NCBI GenBank assembly: GCA_947455285.1
Contig: CANGOK010000037.1
Coordinates: 1-17,006 of the forward strand
Source of the DNA: Beijerinckiaceae bacterium
GTDB taxonomy: Bacteria; Pseudomonadota; Alphaproteobacteria; Rhizobiales; Beijerinckiaceae
DNA: 17,006 bases
Reading direction: 5' to 3'
Shown here: piece after piece, positions 5,715-13,798 of the stretch
Layout of the letters: every line of letters starts with the position of its first letter
Numbering within the stretch: the stretch's first letter is position 1
Program-made: the position numbers and the translations under genes
Notes under the pieces: model-generated
The model's input: the letters and a program-made list of their open reading frames with translations, nothing else
What the model was told of the DNA's origin: nothing
Databases searched by the model: none

Positions 5715-5757
5715 CAGCGCAAGCGCTGCTTTCAATCAATCTTCGCGCCTTAGGCGC
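5715..5757 (+). promoter_or_regulatory. Two small hairpins in the rho leader
   Basis: CAGCGCAAGCGCTG (5715-5728) and GCGCCTTAGGCGC (5745-5757) are inverted repeats just before the rho ribosome binding site AAGGG (5760-5764). rho is autoregulated by attenuation in E. coli. These hairpins might serve a similar role, which is inference only. Confidence 0.35.
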
Positions 5758-5773
5758 TCAAGGGTCATCCCCC

Positions 5774-7042
5774 ATGCGGGAAATCAAACTCCAGGACCTT
5801 AAGTCCAAGGCCCCGATGGAACTTCTTGCATTTGCAGAAGAACACGAGGTCGAGAATGCTTCGACTTTGCGCAAGCAGGAATTGATGTTTGCCATTCTCA
5901 AGCAGCTCGCTAGCCGCGATGTTGAGATCATTGGCGAAGGCGTCATCGAGGTTCTGCTTGATGGCTTCGGGTTTCTGCGTTCGCCCGACGCCAACTATCT
6001 GGCTGGGCCGGATGATATCTATGTATCGCCGTCGCAGATTCGCCGCCTGGGCCTTCGCACCGGTGACACTGTTGAGGGTTTGATCCGTAGTCCCAAGGAA
6101 GGTGAGCGTTATTTCGCCCTTCTCAAGGTCAATACGATCAATTTCGAAGATCCTGAGCGCGTTCGCCATAAGGTGAACTTCGACAACCTGACGCCGCTCT
6201 ATCCCAATGAACGGTTGAAGCTCGAGATCGAGGATCCGACGCGTAAGGATTTTTCATCTCGCGTCATCGATGTGGTGTCGCCAATAGGCAAGGGTCAACG
6301 CGCCCTTATCGTTGCGCCGCCCCGCACTGGTAAAACAGTGTTGCTGCAGAATATTGCTCAATCGATCACTACGAATCATCCCGAGTGCTATCTGATCGTG
6401 CTTCTTATTGATGAGCGCCCGGAAGAAGTGACGGACATGCAGCGTTCGGTGAAGGGCGAGGTGGTCTCGTCCACTTTCGACGAACCTGCCGTGCGGCACG
6501 TCCAAGTCGCTGAAATGGTTATCGAAAAGGCGAAAAGACTCGTAGAGCACGGGCGTGATGTCGTGATCCTTCTAGATTCGATCACTCGACTTGGACGAGC
6601 CTACAACACGGTCGTTCCGTCATCTGGCAAGGTCCTGACTGGCGGCGTTGACGCTAACGCGCTGCAACGCCCCAAGCGCTTCTTTGGCGCCGCCCGCAAT
6701 ATCGAAGAGGGCGGGTCGCTGACCATCATCGCGACGGCCCTGATTGATACGGGTTCGCGTATGGACGAAGTGATCTTTGAAGAATTCAAGGGCACCGGTA
6801 ACTCCGAAATCATTCTGGATCGCAAGGTCGCTGACAAGCGTGTCTTCCCGGCGATCGACATCACGCGCTCTGGGACCCGTAAGGAAGAGCTGCTGGTGCC
6901 GCCGGATATTCTCAAGAAGATGTATGTCCTGCGTCGCATCCTCAACCCGATGGGGACGGTGGACGCCATCGAGTTCCTCATGGGCAAGTTGCGCGAAACT
7001 CCCAAGGGCAACGCGACCTTCTTCGATTCCATGAATACCTGA
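5774..7042 (+). CDS. rho: Transcription termination factor Rho
   Basis: Hexameric RNA-dependent ATPase/helicase that ends transcription. At 422 residues it is close to E. coli Rho (419). It has an N-terminal helical domain (MREIKLQDLKSK), the RNA-binding cold-shock-like domain with DGFGFLRSPDANYLAGPDDI, and the ATPase core. The core has Walker A APPRTGKT (181-188, K187), LIDERPEEVT, the Walker B region VILLDSITRLGRAYNTVVP, the Q-loop block SGKVLTGGVDANALQRPKRF and a C-terminal SGTRKEELL. An in-frame upstream start at 5687 would add 29 non-conserved residues. The ATG at 5774 has AAGGG 9 bases before it and gives the normal N-terminus. A hairpin terminator follows. Confidence 0.97.
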   Translation: MREIKLQDLKSKAPMELLAFAEEHEVENASTLRKQELMFAILKQLASRDVEIIGEGVIEVLLDGFGFLRSPDANYLAGPDDIYVSPSQIRRLGLRTGDTVEGLIRSPKEGERYFALLKVNTINFEDPERVRHKVNFDNLTPLYPNERLKLEIEDPTRKDFSSRVIDVVSPIGKGQRALIVAPPRTGKTVLLQNIAQSITTNHPECYLIVLLIDERPEEVTDMQRSVKGEVVSSTFDEPAVRHVQVAEMVIEKAKRLVEHGRDVVILLDSITRLGRAYNTVVPSSGKVLTGGVDANALQRPKRFFGAARNIEEGGSLTIIATALIDTGSRMDEVIFEEFKGTGNSEIILDRKVADKRVFPAIDITRSGTRKEELLVPPDILKKMYVLRRILNPMGTVDAIEFLMGKLRETPKGNATFFDSMNT

Positions 7043-7054
7043 TGGCTTCGGCCT

Positions 7055-7114
7055 GAATCGGGTCTCTAAGCTGTTTCACGTGAATCATCGAGTCGGCGAA
7101 AGCCGACTCGATTC
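7055..7114. promoter_or_regulatory. Cluster of GANTC (CcrM-type) methylation sites
   Basis: GANTC occurs at 7055, 7082, 7090, 7105 and 7110, and once more at 7025 inside rho: six in 90 bp, where about 0.35 would be expected by chance at even base composition. In alphaproteobacteria CcrM methylates this motif and GcrA uses it at promoters. The cluster lies upstream of mnmE and on parS 1. Confidence 0.55.
7072..7087. promoter_or_regulatory. parS: parS site 1 (one mismatch)
   Basis: TGTTTCACGTGAATCA differs at one base from the palindromic parS consensus TGTTTCACGTGAAACA. It lies between rho and mnmE and abuts the terminator hairpin, sharing base 7087. ParB loads here and spreads as a CTP-dependent clamp. 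Confidence 0.8.
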
Positions 7115-7119
7115 GTTTG
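7087..7119 (+). terminator. Hairpin terminator after rho
   Basis: ATCGAGTCGGC (7087-7097) pairs perfectly over 11 bp with GCCGACTCGAT (7102-7112) around a GAAA tetraloop (GNRA type). The tail TTCGTTT gives a modest U-tract. It lies 44 bases after the rho stop and 60 before mnmE, so it probably separates the two transcription units. Confidence 0.65.
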
Positions 7120-7172
7120 CGGAACGGGTGTAGAAGCCGATCACCAAACAAGTCTCCTTCAGGAATATAAAG

Positions 7173-8486
7173 GTGTCCGACACCATTTTCGCAGCTGCGA
7201 GTGGCGAAGGCCTTTGCGCCATTTCCGTCATCAGAGTGTCCGGCCCTGACGCAGATCCGGCGTTGCGTGCGCTTTGCAGCCCACACGCCATGCCTCAGCC
7301 AAGATATGCAGCGCTTCGCAGAATTCGCCATCCTGATACCGGCGCTCTGCTTGATCAAAGCTTGGTGCTCCGATTTTCGGCTCCCGCAAGCTTCACGGGA
7401 GAAGACTGTTTCGAACTTCACATCCATGGTGGCCGTGCTGTCACCGCGGGCGTTCTGGAAGCCCTTGGGCGCTGTCCAGGTCTACGACCTGCACAGCCCG
7501 GCGAATTCACGCGACGAGCGTTCCTGAACGGAAAGCTCGATCTCACGGAAGCAGAGGGTCTCGCAGACCTCATTGAGGCGAACACTGTCGCACAGAGGGA
7601 TCAGGCGCTTGCGCTGGCTGGCGGCCAGTTACGCGGTCGCGCGGAGCAATGGCGTAGCGATATCATGTCGGTTAAGGCGCAAGTAGAAGCCGATATCGAT
7701 TTCAGCGATGAGGCTGATGTCCCTTCTGATGTCGCATCAGATCTTATCGATAGGATCGACTTGCTGTGCAACGATATGGAAAAAGCGCTCAGCGAGGGTC
7801 GACGAGGCGAAATTTTGCGGCGTGGCTTTACGGTTGTGCTTGCTGGCGCGCCTAACGCAGGAAAGTCGTCGTTGATGAACGCCCTAGTCCGTAGGGACAT
7901 CGCCATCGTCTCTTCCATTCCTGGCACGACGCGTGACTTAATCGAAGCGTCGCTTGACCTCGAAGGGCTGCCGGTGACCTTGGTTGATACAGCCGGGTTG
8001 CGGGATGCCGGCGATGAAATAGAGCTGGAAGGCATCAAGAGAGCGCGAGCGCGGGCGGAGGCCGCTGATCTTGTCCTCTGGCTGTCGGCTCCGGGTGAGG
8101 ACGAAATCACCGTTGAGTTGCCGCAGTCTCCCATTCTGAAAATCCTCTCAAAGAGTGATCTTCGCACTGCCGATTCGGCGCCGGAACAAATGCTTCGCTT
8201 GTCCGCTCGTACGGGAGAGGGCGTTGACGCCCTGCTGAAGGCGATAGCTGAACGCGCCCGCAGAGCGCTCAGGCCTGAGGAGCCGGCTTTGATGACACGT
8301 CAGCGCCATAGGCAAGGCCTTGCGGACGCTGTGTCTGCATTACGGCGGATTGTTTCCGGTATGCCGATCGAGGTGGCGGCTGAAGAATTACGGATCGCCG
8401 CCCGCTCTCTTGGCTCCATCATCGGACTTGTGAGCGCTGAGGATGTTCTCGGTGAGATTTTCGGTCGGTTTTGCATCGGCAAATAG
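7173..8486 (+). CDS. mnmE: tRNA uridine-5-carboxymethylaminomethyl modification GTPase MnmE
   Basis: GTPase that with MnmG adds the (carboxymethyl)aminomethyl group at C5 of wobble U34 of certain tRNAs, using a folate C1 unit. The 437-residue protein has the N-terminal folate-binding domain (TIFAAASGEGLCAISVIRVS, later GEFTRRAFLNGKLDLTEAEG). The G domain has G1 GAPNAGKSS (225-233), the GTTRD switch I and DTAGL (272-276). The chain ends in the invariant C-terminal CIGK with Cys434. The GTG start has CAGGA 8 bases upstream. It heads the mnmE-mnmG-rsmG-parA-parB series; mnmG follows after 54 bp carrying parS 2, so the two partner proteins are co-expressed. Confidence 0.97.
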   Translation: MSDTIFAAASGEGLCAISVIRVSGPDADPALRALCSPHAMPQPRYAALRRIRHPDTGALLDQSLVLRFSAPASFTGEDCFELHIHGGRAVTAGVLEALGRCPGLRPAQPGEFTRRAFLNGKLDLTEAEGLADLIEANTVAQRDQALALAGGQLRGRAEQWRSDIMSVKAQVEADIDFSDEADVPSDVASDLIDRIDLLCNDMEKALSEGRRGEILRRGFTVVLAGAPNAGKSSLMNALVRRDIAIVSSIPGTTRDLIEASLDLEGLPVTLVDTAGLRDAGDEIELEGIKRARARAEAADLVLWLSAPGEDEITVELPQSPILKILSKSDLRTADSAPEQMLRLSARTGEGVDALLKAIAERARRALRPEEPALMTRQRHRQGLADAVSALRRIVSGMPIEVAAEELRIAARSLGSIIGLVSAEDVLGEIFGRFCIGK

Positions 8487-8489
8487 GGA

Positions 8490-8505
8490 TGTTTCACGTG
8501 AAACG
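8490..8505. promoter_or_regulatory. parS: parS site 2
   Basis: TGTTTCACGTGAAACG contains the perfect 14-bp core GTTTCACGTGAAAC. It sits in the mnmE-mnmG gap, 3 bases after the mnmE stop codon. Confidence 0.9.
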
Positions 8506-8540
8506 CGTTCGATTCGGATCCGGTTTGAACGGAGCTCATC

Positions 8541-10394
8541 ATGCAGAAATTTGATGTGGTCGTCATTGGCGGAGGCCATGCAGGTTGCGAGGCGGCGGCT
8601 GCTTCGGCGCGCATGGGCGCGAAAACCGCACTTTTAACCCAGGATCCCTATTCCATTGGGGTCATGTCCTGCAATCCCGCTATCGGAGGATTGGGGAAGG
8701 GACATCTCGTACGTGAAATTGACGCGCTCGACGGCGTTATGGGACGCATGGCTGATCGGGGTGCGATCCAGTATCGGCTTCTGAACCGCGCCAAAGGACC
8801 TGCCGTCCGCGGACCGCGAGCCCAGATTGATCGCGCACAATATCGGATGGCGATGCAGGCTGAACTAGCAGCCACACCGGACCTCACAATTCTACGTGGC
8901 GAAGCAGCCAGGCTGATCGTCGAGAAGGATCGAGTATGCGGATTAGAGACACTGGATGATCGATTCGCTTGCGGTTCGATTGTCGTCACGACCGGGACAT
9001 TTCTTGGTGGCCTGATCCATCTCGGTGAGAAGACCTGGCCAGCTGGGCGTTTTGGGGAGGGCCCAAGTCTTGAACTGTCCCGCTTTTTCCGAGAAAGCGG
9101 ATTTACGGTTGGGCGCCTGAAGACTGGAACCCCGGCTCGGCTTCATCGTGATTCCATTGATTGGTCCATACTGGAACGGCAAGATGGTGATGAGGACCCG
9201 ATGCCGTTCTCCGAATTATCCAGCGGACCAGTTCTGCGTCAGGTTCCTTGTCACATCACCCGTACGACCCCAGAAGGTCATGCAGTCATTCACGCGAATA
9301 TCGCGCGGGCACCGATGTTTTCGGGACAGATCAAGGGGCAAGGTCCGCGATATTGCCCCTCTATCGAGGATAAGGTGACTCGTTTCGCAGAGCGGGAGAG
9401 TCATCAGATCTTCCTTGAGCCTGAAGGGCTCGATGATCCTACCATCTACCCCAATGGCATCTCGACTTCCTTGCCCGAGGATGTGCAGGACGCTTTCTTG
9501 CGGACGATTCCCGGCCTTGCGAATGTCGAAATCCTGCGGCCCGGTTACGCCATCGAATATGATTTCATCGATCCGCGCGAACTGACTCGTAGTCTGCAAA
9601 CCAAGAAAGTCGCGGGGCTGTTTCTGGCCGGCCAGATCAACGGTACAACTGGATATGAAGAAGCGGCGGGGCAGGGGCTCATTGCTGGGCTTAACGCCGC
9701 GGCTTTTGCATGTGATCAGCCCGAAGTGATCATTGACCGAACGGAAGCCTATCTTGGCGTGATGATCGATGATCTCGTGACGCGCGGCGTTACGGAGCCG
9801 TATCGAATGTTCACCTCCCGAGCGGAATACCGCCTTAGCCTGCGCTCGGACAATGCCGATCAGCGCCTTACCGGTCGAGGCCTCGATATCGGTTGTGTCG
9901 GCATGACCCGGCGGGCGCATCATGCAGCCAAGATGGCGGCGCTGGATGCGGCGCGCAACCTTGTAACGGGACTGAGCCTCTCTCCAAATGAAGCTGGAAA
10001 ATACGGGTTGAGCGTGAATAGGGACGGCGTGCGTCGCTCTGGTTTCGATCTCTTATCCTATCCCGACATAAGCTGGGCGCGCCTCTCCGAGATTTGGCCC
10101 GAGCTTAACCAGGTGTCCGGCCCCATCGCCGAGCAGATCGAAATTGACGCCAAATATGCGGTCTATCTGGATCGGCAGAAGAGGGATGTGCAGAGTTTCC
10201 GCCGTGAGGAGGAGGCGCTGATTCCGTTGGATTTGGATTATGGGGCTATGGCGGGCTTGTCGAACGAGTTGCGGGCCCGACTTTCACTCGTTCGCCCAGC
10301 CACTTTAGGTCAGGCTTCACGTATCGAGGGGATGACGCCAGCAGCGCTGACCCTTGTGGTTGCTCATCTTCCTCGTCGCGAGAATCACGCATGA
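8541..10394 (+). CDS. mnmG: tRNA uridine-5-carboxymethylaminomethyl modification enzyme MnmG (GidA)
   Basis: FAD- and NADH-dependent partner of MnmE in U34 tRNA modification. The 617-residue protein opens with the FAD dinucleotide fold VVVIGGGHAGCEAA (6-19). It has the GidA signatures SCNPAIGGLGKGHLVREIDA and GRLKTGTPARL, the YCPSIEDKV block, FLAGQINGTTGYEEAAGQG and, further on, TSRAEYRLSLRSDNADQRL. It closes with the helical C-terminal MnmE-binding domain (IEGMTPAALTLVVAHL). The ATG has GGAG 6 bases upstream. Its stop overlaps the rsmG start as ATGA, so translation is coupled. Confidence 0.97.
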   Translation: MQKFDVVVIGGGHAGCEAAAASARMGAKTALLTQDPYSIGVMSCNPAIGGLGKGHLVREIDALDGVMGRMADRGAIQYRLLNRAKGPAVRGPRAQIDRAQYRMAMQAELAATPDLTILRGEAARLIVEKDRVCGLETLDDRFACGSIVVTTGTFLGGLIHLGEKTWPAGRFGEGPSLELSRFFRESGFTVGRLKTGTPARLHRDSIDWSILERQDGDEDPMPFSELSSGPVLRQVPCHITRTTPEGHAVIHANIARAPMFSGQIKGQGPRYCPSIEDKVTRFAERESHQIFLEPEGLDDPTIYPNGISTSLPEDVQDAFLRTIPGLANVEILRPGYAIEYDFIDPRELTRSLQTKKVAGLFLAGQINGTTGYEEAAGQGLIAGLNAAAFACDQPEVIIDRTEAYLGVMIDDLVTRGVTEPYRMFTSRAEYRLSLRSDNADQRLTGRGLDIGCVGMTRRAHHAAKMAALDAARNLVTGLSLSPNEAGKYGLSVNRDGVRRSGFDLLSYPDISWARLSEIWPELNQVSGPIAEQIEIDAKYAVYLDRQKRDVQSFRREEEALIPLDLDYGAMAGLSNELRARLSLVRPATLGQASRIEGMTPAALTLVVAHLPRRENHA

Positions 10395-11041
10395 CGGCCC
10401 TTGCAGTAGAGCCAGCCCCCCTCGCACGAGCCGTCGATGACGATCTCGAGGCCCGGCTCAAGATCTTCGAAGAGATCTTGTTGAAGTGGCAGCCGAAGAT
10501 GAATCTCGTCGCGCCGTCTACGCTCAAATCGATTCGGACCCGACACGTCGAGGATTCGCTTCAGGTGACGGATGTCTTGCCCACAGCCAGGAGCTGGATC
10601 GATCTTGGCTCCGGCGGCGGGTTCCCGGGGATCGTGTCGGCGCTGCGGCTGCGCGGCGAACCCGGTGCCATGGTTTATCTCGTAGAGAGTGACCACCGGA
10701 AATGTGCGTTTCTCCGGGAAGTTTCACGTGAAACACAGGCCCCGGTCGAAGTTCATCGTGGCCGCATCGAGGATGTACTTGAATCCTTGCCAAAGGTGGA
10801 GGCTATTAGCGCCAGAGCCCTGGCCAGTCTCGCGATTCTGGTCGAGATGAGCATCGACAGGCTCGAAAAAGGCGCCGTCGCAGTCTTTCTGAAGGGACAA
10901 GATGTAGGGTCTGAATTGACCCAAATGCCTATTTATAGTAGCTTAACCACTAGATTGGTGGCCAGTCGGACCGACCCTCAGGGGCGAATCGTGATCCTCG
11001 GCCGTAGCGATCTTGTGTCTGCAAGTGGGGTGGGGCGGTGA
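10391..11041 (+). CDS. rsmG: 16S rRNA (guanine-527-N7)-methyltransferase RsmG (GidB)
   Basis: SAM-dependent enzyme that makes m7G527 in 16S rRNA; its loss causes low-level streptomycin resistance in other bacteria. At 216 residues it is normal for the family. It has KWQPKMNLVAPSTL (32-45), RHVEDSLQ (51-58), the SAM motif I WIDLGSGGGFPG (69-80), YLVESDHRKCAFLREVSRET and ISARALASL. It overlaps mnmG and parA by 4 bp each. Codons 111-115 (V-S-R-E-T) spell parS 3, so this part of the protein is constrained by both coding and partition function. Confidence 0.96.
   Translation: MTALAVEPAPLARAVDDDLEARLKIFEEILLKWQPKMNLVAPSTLKSIRTRHVEDSLQVTDVLPTARSWIDLGSGGGFPGIVSALRLRGEPGAMVYLVESDHRKCAFLREVSRETQAPVEVHRGRIEDVLESLPKVEAISARALASLAILVEMSIDRLEKGAVAVFLKGQDVGSELTQMPIYSSLTTRLVASRTDPQGRIVILGRSDLVSASGVGR
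10720..10735. promoter_or_regulatory. parS: parS site 3, inside rsmG
   Basis: AGTTTCACGTGAAACA contains the perfect 14-bp core GTTTCACGTGAAAC (10721-10734). It encodes V-S-R-E-T of RsmG. parS inside this gene is a recurring arrangement in bacteria. Confidence 0.9.
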
Positions 11042-11853
11042 CAGAAGAGCTTCAAACGAGGGTTCTTGTCCTCGCCAATCAGAAGGGCGGCGTTGGCAAG
11101 ACCACGACCGCCATCAACCTAGGTACAGCTCTAGCCGCGATCGGCGAACAGGTCCTCATCGTGGATCTCGACCCGCAGGGCAACGCCTCGACCGGACTTG
11201 GCATTGACCGGCGCGAGCGCAAGGTCTCCACCTATGATGTGCTGATCGGCGACCGTGAGCTGCGCGATGTCGTCCTGCCGACCGCCGTTCCCCGCCTGCA
11301 CGTCGCGCCCTCCACCCTCGATCTGCTCGGTGTGGAGCTTGAGATTTCCTCCCATCGGGACCGAACCTACAAGCTTCGTGACGCCATCACCCGCCTGACC
11401 GCCGAGCGTCACCCCGATGATCCGCATTTCACCTATATTCTGGTCGATTGCCCTCCCTCGCTGAATCTCCTGACAGTCAACGCCCTTTCGGCGGCCGATA
11501 GCGTCGTGGTACCGCTGCAGTGTGAGTTCTTCGCCCTTGAGGGTCTCTCCCAGCTTCTCTCCACGGTGGAGCAGGTGCGCAAATCGCTCAACCCGCGCCT
11601 GACGATCCATGGCGTTGTGCTGACCATGTTCGATCCACGCAATAATCTGGCGGCTCAGGTCGTGGCTGATGTGCGTGAGTTCATGGGCGACAAGGTCTAT
11701 GACACGGTCATCCCGCGTAATGTCCGCGTGTCGGAAGCGCCGTCTCATGGGAAGCCCGCGCTTCTCTATGATCTGAAATGCACCGGGAGTCAGGCCTATC
11801 TCAAACTGGCCTCAGAAGTCATCCAGCGGGAACATCGGCTGCGCGCCGCCTGA
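11038..11853 (+). CDS. parA: Chromosome partitioning ATPase ParA (Soj)
   Basis: DNA-binding ATPase whose nucleoid gradient moves ParB-parS complexes, and so the duplicated origins, apart. The 271-residue protein has the deviant Walker A KGGVGKTTT (16-24, signature K16 and catalytic K21), the A' motif LIVDLDPQGNAST and the Walker B region YILVDCPPSLNLLT. It also shows VPLQCEFFALEGLSQLL and, near the C-terminus, VIPRNVRVSEAPSHGKP. No N-terminal HTH is present, so it is of the chromosomal Soj type and not the large plasmid type Ia. The start is GTG in a GTGA overlap with the rsmG stop. parB follows after 16 bp. Confidence 0.97.
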   Translation: MTEELQTRVLVLANQKGGVGKTTTAINLGTALAAIGEQVLIVDLDPQGNASTGLGIDRRERKVSTYDVLIGDRELRDVVLPTAVPRLHVAPSTLDLLGVELEISSHRDRTYKLRDAITRLTAERHPDDPHFTYILVDCPPSLNLLTVNALSAADSVVVPLQCEFFALEGLSQLLSTVEQVRKSLNPRLTIHGVVLTMFDPRNNLAAQVVADVREFMGDKVYDTVIPRNVRVSEAPSHGKPALLYDLKCTGSQAYLKLASEVIQREHRLRAA

Positions 11854-11869
11854 TAGAGCGAGATAGATC

Positions 11870-12772
11870 ATGGCAGATGAAATTCGCCCGCGTTTGGGCC
11901 GCGGCCTCGCTGCGCTTATCGGAGACGCAGGCGCCAATGTCGGATCCACCGAGACGCCACGCGCCAGTCAGCGCAAGGTTCCGATCGAGTTCCTGCGGCC
12001 CAACCCCCGCAATCCCCGCAAGCACTTCGACGAGGTCCATCTTGAAGAGCTGACGGAATCCATTCGTGCGCGCGGGCTCATTCAGCCTATCGTGGTCCGC
12101 GCCCTACCTAGCTTGCCAGACGTTTATGAAATCATCGCTGGCGAGCGGCGCTGGCGTGCAGCTCAGCGCGCTGGCGTGCATGATGTGCCGATCCATCTAG
12201 TCGAGGCTTCGGATCAGGAAGCGCTGGAGCTCGCCATTGTCGAGAACATCCAACGCGCCGATCTCAATCCCATCGAAGAGGCCGGCGGCTTCGAGCGGCT
12301 GATGCGTGAGTTCTCCTATACTCAGGCGGATCTCGCTAAGGTCATGGGCAAAAGCCGCAGCCACGTCGCCAATACTCTGCGACTGCTGAACCTCGCGCCG
12401 TCGATTCGGTCAAAGGTCAGCAGCGGGCTTTTGTCCGCGGGTCACGCTCGCGCGCTGCTTACCATGCGCGATCCCGAGTCGGTGGCGCAGCTGATCATCG
12501 AAAAGGGCTTGTCAGTCCGCGATGTTGAGCGTCTGGCGCAGGAGGAGGCTGAAGGCGCAGCTCCCCAGCTTGAGCGTAAATCACGCGATGGCGGCAAGGG
12601 CGGCAAGTCTCAGGTGGTGAAGGACGCTGATACGCGTGCGCTTGAGAAGACGCTTTCGGATGCGCTGGGTCTGATCGTCGAGATTGACCATCGAGGAGAA
12701 GGCGGCGAATTGCGCGTTCACTATAAAACGCTGGAACAGCTCGACGCCCTTTGCCACCGGCTGAATCGCTGA
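11870..12772 (+). CDS. parB: Chromosome partitioning protein ParB (Spo0J)
   Basis: CTPase clamp that loads at parS, spreads along neighbouring DNA, recruits SMC and stimulates ParA. The 300-residue protein starts with the RPRLGRGLAALIGD segment expected to contact ParA. It has the N-terminal CTP-binding domain with LIQPIVVRA and GERRWRA (91-97, CTP-binding arginine motif) and ENIQRADLNPIEEA. The HTH parS-binding domain (about 149-172, YTQADLAKVMGKSRSHVANT) follows, with GHARALL after it. A charged linker (KSRDGGKGGKSQ) leads to a C-terminal dimerisation domain. Three parS sites lie 1.1 to 4.8 kb upstream. Its stop codon is 2 bp from that of the converging holA. Confidence 0.97.
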   Translation: MADEIRPRLGRGLAALIGDAGANVGSTETPRASQRKVPIEFLRPNPRNPRKHFDEVHLEELTESIRARGLIQPIVVRALPSLPDVYEIIAGERRWRAAQRAGVHDVPIHLVEASDQEALELAIVENIQRADLNPIEEAGGFERLMREFSYTQADLAKVMGKSRSHVANTLRLLNLAPSIRSKVSSGLLSAGHARALLTMRDPESVAQLIIEKGLSVRDVERLAQEEAEGAAPQLERKSRDGGKGGKSQVVKDADTRALEKTLSDALGLIVEIDHRGEGGELRVHYKTLEQLDALCHRLNR

Positions 12773-12774
12773 CC

Positions 12775-13788
12775 CTATCGGCGCGCCCCAGCCGCTAGCG
12801 CCACGGCCCAGAGGGCGCGCACGGCTGCCGCGTCGCTCAGTGCGGGCGACCGCCTTGTTTTCTGGACGCCGTCCGCCAGGGTGGCGATAGCGCGTTCGAC
12901 GCGGCCTGATGTCCAGCGTTTAACCTGCGTGATCATCAATTTCGCGCCGGGCCCGAACCTGCCGTATTTCATGGGCAGGTTTTCAGCGTTTGCGCCGCGT
13001 TCCGCTTCAAGGCACATGCGATGCAGGATAAGCGCGTGACGAATGGCTGCGCCGAGCAGAACCGATCCATCGCCGCCCGTAGCGAAATAGCGTTGGGCGG
13101 TTTCCTCCACGGCCGTGAAGCTTCCCGCGAAGGCGCCGTTCACTGCGTCGTCAAGCGCCAGACTGGAAGCGTCGGCGACCATGAGATCGACATCTTCACG
13201 GGTGATCTTGCCCTGTCCATGGGCATAGAGGATCAGCTTGTCGAGCTCGGAACGGGTGGTGAGGCGATCGCCACCCAGCATTTGGATCAGGGCGTCCCGC
13301 GCCCCGGGTGCAATCGTGAGCCCGGCGGACCGCACCTCGGTGTCGATGAGCCGCTCGAGATCGCGGGCGCTGTCGGGATAGCATTCGATCGCCGCAGCTT
13401 CACGCAGGCGTTCGGTGAGCTTGCGTAGCGCGTGGTCCTTCTTGAGGGATCCAGCCTCGATCACGACAAGGCAATCGCTGGGCGGCGCAGCTACGAGGCT
13501 TTCGAGCGCGCTGACGAAGGGCCTTGAACCGGCCGAGATGAAGATCGCACGCTTTCCGCCAAAAAGGCCGATGGAATTGGCTTCGTCGAGCAATAGTAGC
13601 GGGTCGCTGGCGATATCGTCGCCGCTCATCCTTATGAGCTGCATATCCTCGGCCGCCCAGTTCTTCAGGAGCAGCCGCGCGCGTTCGCTGATCAGGCCCG
13701 CATCTGTCCCGTGGACGAGGTAGAGAAAAATATGAGGCGCCCGGCTCGCGATGAACCGGTCCGCCTCGTGATTTTTGATCGCGACCAA
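12775..13788 (-). CDS. holA: DNA polymerase III delta subunit
   Basis: Subunit of the clamp loader that opens the beta sliding clamp. The 337-residue protein begins MVAIKNHEADRFI and shows the HolA-type pattern: an AAA-like N-terminal domain (FLYLVHGTDAGLISERARLL, SIGLFGGKRAIFIS), a middle region with LGGDRLTTRSELDKLILYAH, and a C-terminal collar (RHALILHRMCLE). Delta carries no functional P-loop, consistent with the lack of one here. The start is TTG; an in-frame TGA immediately precedes it, so no longer form is possible. leuS is 49 bp upstream, with no lptE between. Confidence 0.92.
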   Translation of the reverse strand: MVAIKNHEADRFIASRAPHIFLYLVHGTDAGLISERARLLLKNWAAEDMQLIRMSGDDIASDPLLLLDEANSIGLFGGKRAIFISAGSRPFVSALESLVAAPPSDCLVVIEAGSLKKDHALRKLTERLREAAAIECYPDSARDLERLIDTEVRSAGLTIAPGARDALIQMLGGDRLTTRSELDKLILYAHGQGKITREDVDLMVADASSLALDDAVNGAFAGSFTAVEETAQRYFATGGDGSVLLGAAIRHALILHRMCLEAERGANAENLPMKYGRFGPGAKLMITQVKRWTSGRVERAIATLADGVQKTRRSPALSDAAAVRALWAVALAAGARR

Positions 13789-13798
13789 TCAGTTGCGT

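Noticed and set aside
8708..8719. Fourth parS-like sequence around TACGTGAAAT in mnmG
   Set aside because: Only the right half resembles parS; the left half lacks TTTCAC.
9216..9923. 235-codon minus-strand open frame inside mnmG
   Set aside because: Fully within a conserved gene and without any domain resemblance.
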